Assembly (NCBI RefSeq): GCF_900105345.1
Contig: NZ_FNSN01000003.1
Location: 2,418,001-2,482,000 of the forward strand
Reading direction: 5' to 3'
Length of the DNA stretch: 64,000 bases
From: Arthrobacter woluwensis
Lineage (GTDB): Bacteria; Actinomycetota; Actinomycetes; Actinomycetales; Micrococcaceae
Shown here: positions 38,511 through 47,314 of the stretch, one piece after another
Layout: each line of letters opens with the position of its first letter
Position numbering within the stretch: the first letter of the stretch is position 1
Notes under the pieces: generated by a model
The model's database searches: none
What the model was told of the DNA's origin: nothing
Seen by the model: only the letters and a program-made list of their open reading frames with translations
Made by a program: the position numbers and the translations under genes

Positions 38511-40145
38511 CTAGTCGTTCGTCGTCGAATCACGGAATCCACGCGCCGCCAGAGCGGCCCGGAGTTCCTCCCGGTCATCGAGCGCGATGTTCACGCCCTT
38601 GACCTCCTGCCAGACCTCGTGTCCGCGTCCCGCGACGAGGATCGTGTCCTGCGGCCCTGCGAGCTCCACGGCCCGGCGGATGGCCTCGTCCCGGGGGAAC
38701 GACTCCTCCACGAGGACGTCGGGGCGCTCCTGATCACGGGCCTGGAACGCACCGGCGATGACCTCGGAACGAATGGCCGCCGGGTCCTCGTCATGCGGGT
38801 CGTCATCGGTGACGATGACCACGTCCGCGCCCCGCACTGCCGTGGCGCCCATGACGGGGCGCTTGCCGGCGTCGCGCTCCCCGGTGGCTCCGAACACGAC
38901 GATCACCTTGCCGCTTCCGTCGGGCGAGCGGACGGCCTGCAGGGCGCGTTCCAAGGCGTCGGGATTGTGGGCGAAGTCGACGATCGCGCGCGGCTCGGTC
39001 GCCACCACCTGCATGCGGCCCGGGACCTGGACGGACAGCGGATCACCGCCCGCGAGCACGCCGGCCATCTCCTCGACGGAGACGCCGGAGCTGAGCACCA
39101 TGACGATCGCCAGCGCCGCGTTGGCCACGTTGAAGCCGCCGGGCAGCGGGACGCGGGCCCTGAGCACGGCGCCGTCAGGGCCGTGGAGAGCGAACTCGGA
39201 GCCCAGGGCGCCGCGGCTGACGACGTCCTGCACGCTCCAGTCGGCGTCGACGGCGCTGTCGGGGGCGACGGCGAGCCGGGTCACCGGGATGCGGCTCGCC
39301 TCGGCGAAGAGGCGGCCCCAGGAGTCGTCCACGATCACGACGCCGGTCGACGCGTGCTCGGGGGTGAAAAGCAGGCCCTTCGTGGCGAAGTACTCGTCCA
39401 TGCTGCCGTGGAGGTCCAGGTGGTCCTGCGTCAGATTCGTGAAACCGGCGACGTCGAACAGCACCCCGTCCACCCGGTGGAACTGCAGCGCGTGGGAGGA
39501 CACCTCCATCGTCACGGCGCCCAGGCCGTGCTGGCGCATGCGGGCCATGAGGGCCTGCACATCGCTGGATTCGGGAGTGGTCAGCACGCTCGGGATCGCC
39601 TCGTCGCCGGCCAGGATCTCAATGGTCCCGATCAGCCCGGGGACCACGCCGAGGCCGCGGAGCAGCGCGTTGACGAAGTAGCTCGTGGTGGTCTTGCCGT
39701 TCGTCCCCGTCACGCCGAAGCGCCGCAGGCCGTCCTCGGGACCATTGCCGTAGATCGTGGCGGCCAGCCGCCCGACGACGGCGCGGGGCTCGGCATGGAT
39801 CAGCACCGGCACGCTCTCCACGGCGCTGTCCCAGGCCAGCAGGCGGGCGCCGTCCTCATCCGTAAGCACCGCGACCGCTCCGTCCGCGACGGCCTGCGCC
39901 GAGAAGTCCGCGCCATGCCGATGGGCGCCGGGCAGCGCCACGTACAGATCACCGGGCAGGACACTGCGCGAGTCGTTCGTGATGCCGGAGATCACCACGT
40001 CCGCCTGTGGGCCGGCATCCAGGCCGAGGCTCTCCGCGAGCCGTCCCAGAGCTACGGCAGGGGGCGTCTGAGGCCGGAAGACCCGGGCCTTGCGTTCCTG
40101 CCCGGCGCCGGACCGGTCCGCGGGGTTGGCTTCATGCTCTGACAC
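38511..40145 (-). CDS. murE: UDP-MurNAc-L-Ala-D-Glu ligase MurE, probably L-lysine adding
   Basis: MurE adds the third residue of the stem peptide. The 544-residue protein has ITNDSRSVLPGDLYVALPG, the ATP loop [23 protein letters not shown] and ATMEVSSHAL-type motifs. At the substrate-selecting site it reads DDPH (residues 448-451) where diaminopimelate-specific enzymes have DNPR; the arginine that binds the extra carboxylate is missing. This suggests L-lysine, in line with the A3-alpha or A4-alpha walls of Micrococcaceae. The gene follows ftsI by 66 bp and precedes murF. Confidence 0.95.
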   Translation of the reverse strand: MSEHEANPADRSGAGQERKARVFRPQTPPAVALGRLAESLGLDAGPQADVVISGITNDSRSVLPGDLYVALPGAHRHGADFSAQAVADGAVAVLTDEDGARLLAWDSAVESVPVLIHAEPRAVVGRLAATIYGNGPEDGLRRFGVTGTNGKTTTSYFVNALLRGLGVVPGLIGTIEILAGDEAIPSVLTTPESSDVQALMARMRQHGLGAVTMEVSSHALQFHRVDGVLFDVAGFTNLTQDHLDLHGSMDEYFATKGLLFTPEHASTGVVIVDDSWGRLFAEASRIPVTRLAVAPDSAVDADWSVQDVVSRGALGSEFALHGPDGAVLRARVPLPGGFNVANAALAIVMVLSSGVSVEEMAGVLAGGDPLSVQVPGRMQVVATEPRAIVDFAHNPDALERALQAVRSPDGSGKVIVVFGATGERDAGKRPVMGATAVRGADVVIVTDDDPHDEDPAAIRSEVIAGAFQARDQERPDVLVEESFPRDEAIRRAVELAGPQDTILVAGRGHEVWQEVKGVNIALDDREELRAALAARGFRDSTTND

Positions 40146-40211
40146 GTATCTGCTCCAAAAGAGTTGCTGCGGTGGATCCGGTGCGGGCCGGAGGTCCGGG
40201 GAAGGTCGGGG

Positions 40212-42050
40212 TCACTTGCCGGTGCCGGAGGAGCCTCCAGGGCCGAACTGGTCCAGATGCACGGGCTTGCCGGTGGACGGCGGGACGTTGTTCACGCGGA
40301 GCACCTGGCCCATGACCGAGCGGAAGATGTCGGCGCCGTCGATGCCGAAGATCTTGTCCTGCGGCCGCTGCACGAGCACCTCGACGATGTACTGGGGGTT
40401 GTCCATCGGGGCCATGCCGACGATCGACGCGGTGTACCCGCAGAAACCGGGCCGGCCGTTGTCACAGGGTGACTCGGAGGTGCCGGTCTTGGCGCCCACG
40501 CGGTAGCCGGGGATGGCGGCGTCCTTCCACTCGCCTTCCGTGACGACGCTCTCGAGCATGTCCCGGGTCTGCTTGGCGGTGGACTTGGAGATGACCTGGC
40601 GGGACGGGCCCGTCGGGGCCTTCTCCTCCGTGCCGTCCTCATTGATGTACCCGTCGACGAGCCGCGGTTCCAGCATCACGCCGTCGTTGGCGATGCTCTG
40701 GTAGGCCATCACGGTCTGCAGGACGGACTGCGAGACGCCCTGCCCGAACAGGACGGTGAACTCCTGACGGCCGTCCCACTGGTCCGGCTTGCTGAGGATG
40801 CCACCGGCCACGCCGGGCAGCGGCACGTTCGGAGCCTGGCCGATGCCGAAGCGGCGGAGCCAGTCGTAGCGTTCCTGCTTGCTCAGCCGCTGGCCGGCCA
40901 TCACGGTTCCCGTGTTCAGGGAGTAGCCGAGGATGCCCGCGAGGGTCCTGTTGAAGGTCGGGTGGCTGAAGGAGTCCTCGAACGTCTGCCCGTTGACCGT
41001 GTAGCTGTTGGGGATGGAGAACTGCTCCATGGGCTTGGACTTGCCCTCCTCGAGGAGAGCGGCCGCCACGAGGGGCTTCTCCACGGAGCCGGGTTCCAGG
41101 GCCGCCGTGACCGAGCGGACACCACGGTCCTTGGCGTCCACTCCACCGGGGTTGTTCGGATCCGGGGTGTTGGTGTCCGCCATGGCCACGATCTTGCCGG
41201 TCTTCACTTCCTGCACCACGACGCTGCCCCATTCCGCGCCCAGGTTGTTCACCTGGGTCTGGATGACCTGCTGCGCGTAGTACTGCAGATCGCTGTCGAG
41301 GGTGAGCTTGACCGTCCTGCCGTTCTTGGCCGGGGTGATGTGGTCCGGCGCCACGGGGATCACGAGCCCGTCTGCGCCCATCTCGAAGCTGCGGGACCCG
41401 GGGGTGCCCGTCAGCACCGAGTTCTGGGTCTGCTCAATCCCGGCGATGCCGTCCTTGCCGTCCTTGAGGAAGCCGATGATGCCGCCGGCCACGGCGCCGT
41501 TCGGGTAGACCCGCTGGCTGGTGCCCTGCGTGACGACGCCGGGCACGGACAGTTCGAGGATCGCGTCGGCGGTCTCGGGCTTCACGCCCCGGGCCAGGAG
41601 CTTGTACTGAGAGGTTCCGGTGGCGGCCTTCTTGACGTCCTCGAAGGGCATCTTGAGCAGGCCGGCCAGGTCACGGAGACCCTGGTCGCGGCTGATCTTG
41701 ATGGTCTTCTTGGGGTCCTGCGGGTCCGCCCGCCGGAAGCTGTCCACGCTGGTGTTCTGCTTCGGGTCGATCACCACGTCGTAGCGGATGATCGAATTCG
41801 CGAGGACGGTGCCCTTGGCGTCGACGATCGAGCCGCGCTGGGCCGGCAGTTCGATGGTCCGGGACCGCTTGGCCTGGGCGGCCTCGGCCAGCCCGCCGAC
41901 GTCGAACCCCTGGATGAGGACGAGCTGACCACCCACCACGAGGAGCAGCGTGAGCATGATGCCCAGGCCGATGCGGAGACGGAGCTGGACGCGCCGCGCG
42001 GTCTCCTGCTGTTTGGTCTTGCCTGTCCTCACCACGACTCGCCCTCTCAC
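40212..42050 (-). CDS. ftsI: Septal class B penicillin-binding protein (FtsI)
   Basis: FtsI is the transpeptidase that crosslinks septal peptidoglycan with FtsW. The 612-residue protein has a short cytoplasmic start, a membrane anchor (about 27-50), the dimerisation domain with ELPAQRGSIVDAKGTVLA, and the transpeptidase domain with nucleophile motif SVEK (in EPGSVEKPLVAA), SLN (GYSLNTGTVM) and KTG (GAKTGTSE). No PASTA domain is present at the end. GTG 42050 is the longest start; in-frame GTGs a few codons in are possible. Confidence 0.95.
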   Translation of the reverse strand: MRGRVVVRTGKTKQQETARRVQLRLRIGLGIMLTLLLVVGGQLVLIQGFDVGGLAEAAQAKRSRTIELPAQRGSIVDAKGTVLANSIIRYDVVIDPKQNTSVDSFRRADPQDPKKTIKISRDQGLRDLAGLLKMPFEDVKKAATGTSQYKLLARGVKPETADAILELSVPGVVTQGTSQRVYPNGAVAGGIIGFLKDGKDGIAGIEQTQNSVLTGTPGSRSFEMGADGLVIPVAPDHITPAKNGRTVKLTLDSDLQYYAQQVIQTQVNNLGAEWGSVVVQEVKTGKIVAMADTNTPDPNNPGGVDAKDRGVRSVTAALEPGSVEKPLVAAALLEEGKSKPMEQFSIPNSYTVNGQTFEDSFSHPTFNRTLAGILGYSLNTGTVMAGQRLSKQERYDWLRRFGIGQAPNVPLPGVAGGILSKPDQWDGRQEFTVLFGQGVSQSVLQTVMAYQSIANDGVMLEPRLVDGYINEDGTEEKAPTGPSRQVISKSTAKQTRDMLESVVTEGEWKDAAIPGYRVGAKTGTSESPCDNGRPGFCGYTASIVGMAPMDNPQYIVEVLVQRPQDKIFGIDGADIFRSVMGQVLRVNNVPPSTGKPVHLDQFGPGGSSGTGK

Positions 42051-42085
42051 TGCCTACCGGTGAGGTAGGTCTTGTCCTCTGTCGA

Positions 42086-42733
42086 TCAGTTTCCGGGGGT
42101 CCGCTGCGCAGGCGCCGGGACCGTTCCCCCGTTCAATTGAACCTTAGGAACCTGGGGAACCGCCGGAGCCTGCGCCGTGGTCTTGCTCTCGGCGGGCTTC
42201 TTCTGGGCGGAGTCCGTGGTGGTCTGGTCCTCGGTCGAGGACGGGACCACGCTCAGCTGACCGGCGATGGCAGGGGCCGCGATGATGGCCGACTTGGCCT
42301 TCTCATCCTTGGTGGCGGCGACGGCCTTGCCGCTCACGGTGGAGCGGTCCAGGTCGATCTGGCCCTGGCCCGCGGAAGGGACCATTCCCATGGCAGTGGC
42401 CTTCGCGGCCAGGTTCTGCGGCGCGTTGAAGTTCTGGACCTCCTGGGAGAGTTCCTGGTTCTTCTTCGTCAGCGTCGACTGCTGCGCCTTGAGGGCCACC
42501 ATGTCGTACTGGCCCTGGGACAGTTGGATGTTGAGCAGGAGCACGCCGACGAGGGCGGCCGCGAGCACCGCGAAGCACGAGGCGACGAAGACCACCGACT
42601 TGCGGCGCGGCGCGGAGGGCACGACGACGAGCGGCGTGCGCTTGCGCGGCGCCGGCTGCGGTGCCGGGGTGGCGAGCTTCCGGGCCGTGTTGCCGACGGC
42701 CCGGATGGCCGGGCGGGTGGTGACGCTGCTCAT
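42086..42733 (-). CDS. FtsL-like septum formation protein
   Basis: The 215-residue protein lies in the ftsL position between rsmH and ftsI and overlaps rsmH by 4 nt (ATGA). It has a basic start (1-45), one membrane helix (about 46-70, [22 protein letters not shown]), a coiled coil with [20 protein letters not shown] (about 80-105) and a long Ala/Lys/Thr/Pro-rich outer tail. Sequence identity to FtsL is always low; topology, coiled coil and place in the cluster support the call. Confidence 0.82.
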   Translation of the reverse strand: MSSVTTRPAIRAVGNTARKLATPAPQPAPRKRTPLVVVPSAPRRKSVVFVASCFAVLAAALVGVLLLNIQLSQGQYDMVALKAQQSTLTKKNQELSQEVQNFNAPQNLAAKATAMGMVPSAGQGQIDLDRSTVSGKAVAATKDEKAKSAIIAAPAIAGQLSVVPSSTEDQTTTDSAQKKPAESKTTAQAPAVPQVPKVQLNGGTVPAPAQRTPGN

Positions 42734-43728
42734 GCCGTCCTCCTGTCCTTGATGCGTTCGGCCGCACGAAGGCGGGCCGAGGCCGCACGGGGGTTTTCCG
42801 CGATCTCTGCTTCGGTGGGCTGTTCGGTGCCCTTGGTGATGGTCTTGAGTTCCGGCTTGTGCTGCTCGAGTTCCACCGGGAATCCGTGCGGCGCCGACGA
42901 GGTGGAGCGGGACTGGAAGGTCCGCTTGACGATCTTGTCCTCCAGCGAGTGGTAGGACATCACGACCACGCGGCCTCCGAGCGCAATGGCGTCCACCGCG
43001 GCCGGGACGGCACGTTCGAGAACGTCCAGCTCCTCGTTCACCTCGATGCGCAGCGCCTGGAAAGTCCGCTTGGCGGGGTGACCGCTGTTGCGTGCCGCGG
43101 CGGCCGGCACCACGGCCCGGATGGCCTCGACCAGTTCACCGGTCGTGGTGAACGGAGTCTCGGCCCGGCGGGAGACGATGCTGCGGGCGATCCTGCCCGC
43201 GAACTTCTCCTCACCCCAGGTGCGGATCAGGCGGATGAGGTCCTGCTCCTCGTACTCGTTGACCACGTCAGCGGCGGTCTGGCCGCGGCTGGTGTCCATG
43301 CGCATGTCCAGAGGCGCGTCATAGGAGTAGGCGAACCCCCGCTCCCGCTCATCGAGCTGGAGGGAGGACACGCCGAGGTCCATGAGGACACCGTGGACCG
43401 CGGGGATCCCGAGTTCGTCGAGGACGTCGGGGATCTCGTCGTACACGGCGTGCACGAGGCTCGTCCGTCCCTGGAAGGGACTGAGCCGCTCGCCGGCCAG
43501 CGCCAGGGCTTCCTCGTCACGGTCGATGCCGATCAGGTGGAGGTCCTCGTGACGCTGGAGCAGGGCTTCCGAGTGGCCGCCCATGCCGAGGGTGGCGTCG
43601 ATGACCACGGGACGCTCCCCGCGTCCACGTGCTGCATCGAAGCCGGGGGCCAGCAGCATGAGGCAACGTTCTTTGAGGACAGGGATGTGACGTTCGGAGG
43701 TGGGCCTTGACCCGCTCATCTCCGCCAT
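42730..43728 (-). CDS. rsmH: 16S rRNA (cytosine(1402)-N(4))-methyltransferase
   Basis: RsmH methylates C1402 of 16S rRNA in the decoding centre. The 332-residue protein starts RHIPVL, has the S-adenosylmethionine site [30 protein letters not shown] and the C-terminal [14 protein letters not shown]. The frame is open further upstream, but ATG 43728 has AGGAG before it and directly precedes the conserved start. mraZ lies 176 bp upstream; I see no separate promoter in that gap. Confidence 0.95.
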   Translation of the reverse strand: MAEMSGSRPTSERHIPVLKERCLMLLAPGFDAARGRGERPVVIDATLGMGGHSEALLQRHEDLHLIGIDRDEEALALAGERLSPFQGRTSLVHAVYDEIPDVLDELGIPAVHGVLMDLGVSSLQLDERERGFAYSYDAPLDMRMDTSRGQTAADVVNEYEEQDLIRLIRTWGEEKFAGRIARSIVSRRAETPFTTTGELVEAIRAVVPAAAARNSGHPAKRTFQALRIEVNEELDVLERAVPAAVDAIALGGRVVVMSYHSLEDKIVKRTFQSRSTSSAPHGFPVELEQHKPELKTITKGTEQPTEAEIAENPRAASARLRAAERIKDRRTA

Positions 43729-43904
43729 GTGCTCTCCTGCCCTGATGGTGTCGCCTACGATCCTGCCTGCCGTGCGCCGCGCTTCCTGTGACGTGATCCC
43801 CATCCGCGCCGCGGGTCGGTCCGCCTGGCTCCGGGGAAGGTGAGCCAGGATGACCAGCCTTGGGCGGCTGGAGATCACGTCCAGGAAACGGCCTGGGGTC
43901 TTCC

Positions 43905-44336
43905 TCAGAAGATCCCGGGGATCGCGTCTTCGTCCGTGTCGGAGAAGGAGTTCTCCTGCTCCTCGAGGTACTGGTTCCAGGCCTGGGCGTCCCAGATCTC
44001 GGCCCGGGTGCCTGCGCCGATCACGGCCAGCTCCCGTCCCAGACCCGCATACTCCCGGAGCGCCGGCGGAATCGTCACGCGCCCCTGCTTGTCGGGTACC
44101 TCATCAGAGGCTCCAGACAGAAAGACACGCATGTAATCGCGGGCCTGACGGCTGGACAGTGGAGCCTGCCGCATCTGCTCGTGAATACGTTCGAATTCCT
44201 TCTGGCTGAAGACGTAGATGCAGCGCTCCTGGCCCCTTGTCAGGACCAGTCCGTTGGCCAGTTCCTCGCGGAACTTGGCCGGCAGGATGATGCGGCCTTT
44301 TTCGTCGAGACGCGGCGAGTGAGTGCCAAGGAACAC
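43905..44336 (-). CDS. mraZ: Transcriptional regulator MraZ
   Basis: MraZ is a DNA-binding repressor of its own division/cell-wall operon. The 143 residues hold the two AbrB-like repeats: [23 protein letters not shown] at the start, and [18 protein letters not shown] in the middle, plus the short C-terminal acidic tail. GTG 44336 follows GGTGAG. Upstream lies a set of GTGGN boxes in 10-bp steps, the kind of site MraZ octamers bind. Confidence 0.95.
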   Translation of the reverse strand: MFLGTHSPRLDEKGRIILPAKFREELANGLVLTRGQERCIYVFSQKEFERIHEQMRQAPLSSRQARDYMRVFLSGASDEVPDKQGRVTIPPALREYAGLGRELAVIGAGTRAEIWDAQAWNQYLEEQENSFSDTDEDAIPGIF

Positions 44337-44372
44337 TGCTCACCGCCGATCCGTCGAAAGCTGCCGTACTAC

Positions 44373-44433
44373 CCCAAGTGCCGCCACTACCCTCTTACTG
44401 CCTCCACTGTACTCCACTTCGCACCACGGTCAA
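44373..44433 (-). promoter_or_regulatory. mraZ operon promoter with 10-bp spaced MraZ boxes
   Basis: On the minus strand TTGACC (44433 to 44428) and TACAGT (44411 to 44406) form a promoter with 16-bp spacing. Pentamers GTGGA (44417), GTGGA (44407), GTGGC (44387) and TTGGG (44377) lie in 10-bp register, with only the middle unit (44397) degenerate. MraZ is known to bind GTGGG-like boxes separated by 5 nt, so this is a likely self-repression site covering the -10 and early transcript. Confidence 0.6.
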
Positions 44434-44436
44434 GGT

Positions 44437-44796
44437 CGAAACGCGTTTCTTCCAGCGTGTTGTGTTTCCAAAATCCTTGCCAGCACTGGGATCGAAGGCC
44501 GTGGTGGGAAGTGGAGGGAAAATCCGCGGTTCGAGCGCCCGGGAGTGCCGCGGGCAGGCGGGAGCGCCGGCGGAGGGGCGGAAAACGGCCCGGAACGCCT
44601 GCCGGGGAGGAAAAGGGAGGAAGCCGTGGAGCGAAGTGGCGGACGCGGCGGAGGGCTCCGGGAGCAGGACCGGGAGCGGAGTGGAGGGGCCTGTGAACCA
44701 CGCCGGGGATGCCGGGGGTGGAGTGTGGAGGGCTCCGGCCAGGCCGGCCGCGACGGCGGGTGGGATCGCCGCCCCGCAAGCCCCCGGAAACGACGA
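44437..44796. other. Long gene-free purine-rich stretch upstream of mraZ
   Basis: No protein with real features is seen on either strand; possible frames are Gly/Arg/Pro-rich low-complexity. The plus strand is strongly purine-rich. It holds further GTGGN pairs in 10-bp register (GTGGT/GTGGA at 44501 and 44511; GTGGA/GTGGC at 44626 and 44636). I tested it against RNase P and other known RNA landmarks and saw none. Confidence 0.4.
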
Positions 44797-44818
44797 AGAG
44801 CCCGCCGAAGCGGGCTCT
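44797..44818 (-). terminator. Terminator after the DUF3040 gene
   Basis: A 9-bp stem (44797-44805 with 44810-44818) with a TTCG loop on the minus strand is followed there by TCGTCGTTTCC. A second hairpin, a 9-bp perfect stem 44881-44889 with 44895-44903, lies directly after the gene's stop codon. Confidence 0.75.
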
Positions 44819-44911
44819 CGAGGCAGGCGCCCCGCCGTCGCCGGGCGCTATCAGAGGCGCCGGACCGGCTGGGCCGTAGGGGCTGACGGATGGGCCGTCA
44901 GCCCGAGGAGG

Positions 44912-45289
44912 TCAGGGTTCTTCGCGGCGGCGCTGCTCCCAGCGCTGCTCCAGGTCTTCCATGAATCCGGATCGCGGGCGAGAGGCGCGAGCCCCCGTGT
45001 CACGGTGGCCGGAAGCCGGGCTGAGACCCTTGCCCTTGCTGGTGGCGAAGTAGACGCCGCCGCCCATGACCAGGAAGCCGAGCACGCCCACCACGATGTT
45101 CTGCAGGGTGACGCCGAGCAGCAGGACCAGGATGCCCGCCACGACGGCGAATGCACCGATCACCAGGCGCTTGGTGGACCAGCGATGAGCGGCGCCCTGT
45201 TCCATCTGACTGGCGAACTTGGGATCGTCCTCATGCAGCTGGCGCTCCAGCTGCTCGAGCAGCCTCTGTTCATGCTCCGAGAGCGGCAT
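44912..45289 (-). CDS. DUF3040 family membrane protein
   Basis: This 125-residue protein begins MPLSEHEQRLLEQLERQL, the DUF3040 signature, followed by two membrane helices (about 42-60 and 63-80) and a basic, disordered C-terminus ending EQRRREEP. The family is confined to actinobacteria and its function is unknown. It often lies near mraZ, as here and in M. tuberculosis, but is in its own transcription unit with a GAGGAGG ribosome site and a terminator before mraZ. Confidence 0.88.
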   Translation of the reverse strand: MPLSEHEQRLLEQLERQLHEDDPKFASQMEQGAAHRWSTKRLVIGAFAVVAGILVLLLGVTLQNIVVGVLGFLVMGGGVYFATSKGKGLSPASGHRDTGARASRPRSGFMEDLEQRWEQRRREEP

Positions 45290-45425
45290 GACGACCTCCT
45301 CATCTCCGGGCTCCAGTCGGCTTGATCCATGGTGCCACTGACTAGTGCAACGGACTCCTCAGCGGGGAAGTTCCCCGTACTCCAATTTTAGGCCCGATGA
45401 CGTCCGGTTGAAAGTGGAGTTCGAC

Positions 45426-46658
45426 TCATCCCGCCTTTTCAGGAGGACTTTCCGTTCCGGGGCGGTTCCGGCTCCTGGCACCGAGGAGCCGGGCAGGAGT
45501 GAGCCCGGAGTTCCCGAACTTGTCGCGCACCTCGTCCAGGCTCTTCTCCACCTTGCGCCAGTTGTCGTCCTGCCGGTCGAAACTCAGCTGCACCGCACCC
45601 GAACCGGATTCCAGGTGATCCGCCCGCACCCCGATCAGCCGGATCGGCTGAGGCAGCGGGCCCACGGCGTCGAGCAGCATCCGGGAGAGCTCATAGAGCT
45701 TGGCGCCCGAATCCGTGGCGTAGTCGAGCCTGCGGCTCCGGGTGATCGTGCTGAAATCGGCATATCTCAGCTTGAGCGCGACGCCGCCCGCCGACACCTC
45801 CCCGGAACGGAGCCTCCGGGCCACCCGATGGGACAAGGAGAGCAAGGCCCGGTGGAGCGCGGCCGCGTCACGGGTGTCCTCGGCGAACGTCGTCTCGGCG
45901 CTCATGCTCTTGTCGACGCGCTCAGGAGTCACCGGGCGCGGGTCCCTCCCCCAGGCCAGCGCGTGGATGTGCTCCCCCATGGCCCCGAAGGCCTTGCGCA
46001 GCACGGGAAGCGGCGTCGCGGCCACATCCGCCACCGTGCTGAGTCCCAGCCGGGCCAGCTGCTGCTCGGACTTGCCGCCGACGCCCCAGAGCGCCTTCAC
46101 CGGAAGCGAGTGCAGGTACTCGAGCTGCTGCTCCGGCTCGATCACGAGCAACCCGTCCGGTTTGGACCGGGTGGACGCGATCTTGGCCAGGAACTTGGTG
46201 CCGGCGATGCCCACGGAGGCGGAGACCCCCAGTTCGGAGCGGACGCGGCGCCGAATGTCCTGTGCGATCTCCACCGGCGACCCGACGCGGCGGAGCGCAC
46301 CGGACACATCCAGGAACGCCTCGTCCACGCTGAGCTGCTCCACGGCGTCCGTATAAGAACGGAAGAGATCCATGAGCTGCGCCGACACCTCGTAGTACAG
46401 CTCGTGCCGGGGTGGGACGATCACCGCCTGCGGGCAGCGGGCATAGGCCTGGGACATCGGCATGGCGGAGCGAACCCCGAAAGCCCGCGCCTCGTAGGAC
46501 GCCGAGAGGACGACGGAGCGGTCCGCCGGGAAGCCGACGATCACCGGACGGCCGACGAGCGCGGGATTCTCGCGCTGCTCCACAGAGACGAAGAAGGCGT
46601 CCATGTCCACGTGGAGGATGCTGCATTTCCTCCACCTCTCCAGTTCCCGCGCCTCCAT
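45426..46658 (-). CDS. dinB: DNA polymerase IV (DinB)
   Basis: This Y-family polymerase copies past damaged bases. The 410-residue product shows ILHVDMDAFFVSVEQ and QLSVDEAFLDVSG with the catalytic acidic residues, SVGIAGTKFLAKIAS, a helix-hairpin-helix (LWGVGGKSEQQLARLGL) and the little-finger domain. No clear beta-clamp peptide is seen at the Pro/Glu-rich end. Two ATGs are close; I chose 46658 because TAGCAT ends 7 nt before it and the upstream ATG (46667) lies inside that hexamer, so it would not be transcribed. Confidence 0.93.
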   Translation of the reverse strand: MEARELERWRKCSILHVDMDAFFVSVEQRENPALVGRPVIVGFPADRSVVLSASYEARAFGVRSAMPMSQAYARCPQAVIVPPRHELYYEVSAQLMDLFRSYTDAVEQLSVDEAFLDVSGALRRVGSPVEIAQDIRRRVRSELGVSASVGIAGTKFLAKIASTRSKPDGLLVIEPEQQLEYLHSLPVKALWGVGGKSEQQLARLGLSTVADVAATPLPVLRKAFGAMGEHIHALAWGRDPRPVTPERVDKSMSAETTFAEDTRDAAALHRALLSLSHRVARRLRSGEVSAGGVALKLRYADFSTITRSRRLDYATDSGAKLYELSRMLLDAVGPLPQPIRLIGVRADHLESGSGAVQLSFDRQDDNWRKVEKSLDEVRDKFGNSGLTPARLLGARSRNRPGTESPPEKAG

Positions 46659-46665
46659 ACCCACC

Positions 46666-46671
46666 ATGCTA
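46666..46671 (-). promoter_or_regulatory. -10 element of dinB, leaderless start
   Basis: TAGCAT (minus strand) lies 7 nt before ATG 46658. Confidence 0.5.
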
Positions 46672-46735
46672 GCCAGCGCCACTGACAATGGGAGCCGCAT
46701 CCGGGGCCCGGCATGGACCTCCACCTCAGGCCCCC

Positions 46736-46741
46736 TAAAAT
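46736..46741 (+). promoter_or_regulatory. -10 element of the lipoprotein gene
   Basis: TAAAAT is a good -10, with TGGACC (46714-46719) a possible -35 at 16-bp spacing. It predicts a leader of about 70 nt for the gene starting at 46817. Confidence 0.5.
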
Positions 46742-46816
46742 AGGAGTGTCCCCGCCGGCATGAGGCCCGGCCGGGCCCTGCGGTTGCGCAGGCTCGATCC
46801 ACCGGAGGAGTTCCGA

Positions 46817-47314
46817 TTGACCAAGCACCCGACGGCGTGGCGACGCGCCGGTCTCGCCGTGGCTCTGTGCGTGGGGATGGGTCTCACGGCCTGCACCCCT
46901 GAATCCGCCACCCCGGTGGCGACGTCGTCAGCGACGCCCTCGCCCACCGCGACCGCCGTCGCGCAGGCCACGTCCACGGCCCGCGCGCTTCCCACGAACT
47001 TCCCGACGGCGCTCATCCCGGCCATTCCGAAACTCACGCAGATGTCCAGCACCGTGAGCCCCCGGGGCGAGTACACCGACGTCGCGTTCACCGGCACCGC
47101 ACCGTCCGCTCCTGCCGCCGCGGACACCTTCTACACCGCCCACTTCCGGAAGCTCGGCTTCACCGCGACCGCGTCCACCACGGTGGACGGGGTGCTGAAC
47201 AAGACCTTCATCCGGAACAACGGCGACGAGACCATCAGCCTGAACGCGGCCCCGACGACCGGCGGCAGCACCCTGACCATCGGCGCCACAGTGAGGACGG
47301 CCAGCGCGAAATGA
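46817..47314 (+). CDS. Putative lipoprotein, function unknown
   Basis: The 165-residue protein has a signal peptide ending in the lipobox GLTAC (Cys near residue 26), a Thr/Ser/Pro/Ala-rich linker (to about 60) and a small globular domain with FYTAHFRKLGFTATASTTVDG and SLNAAPTTGGSTLTIGATV. No family is recognised. I chose the TTG at 46817 because GGAGGAG lies 7 nt before it and the signal peptide then has normal length; longer frames add an unlikely basic extension. The stop overlaps the prenyl synthase ATG, so the two are co-translated. Confidence 0.75.
   Translation: MTKHPTAWRRAGLAVALCVGMGLTACTPESATPVATSSATPSPTATAVAQATSTARALPTNFPTALIPAIPKLTQMSSTVSPRGEYTDVAFTGTAPSAPAAADTFYTAHFRKLGFTATASTTVDGVLNKTFIRNNGDETISLNAAPTTGGSTLTIGATVRTASAK

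Noticed and set aside
44387-44779. Possible 130-residue protein upstream of mraZ
   Set aside because: Pro/Arg/Ser-rich low-complexity product with no ribosome site or family. It also runs through the mraZ promoter.
44437-44911. RNase P RNA or another known structured RNA
   Set aside because: The conserved RNase P core sequences (GAGGAAAGTC type and ACAGAAA type) are missing and no long helices are seen apart from the terminators.
45335-45352. CACT-GACT-AGTG palindrome before the DUF3040 gene
   Set aside because: Arms of four bases are too short to call an operator, and no promoter elements lie around it in a clear arrangement.
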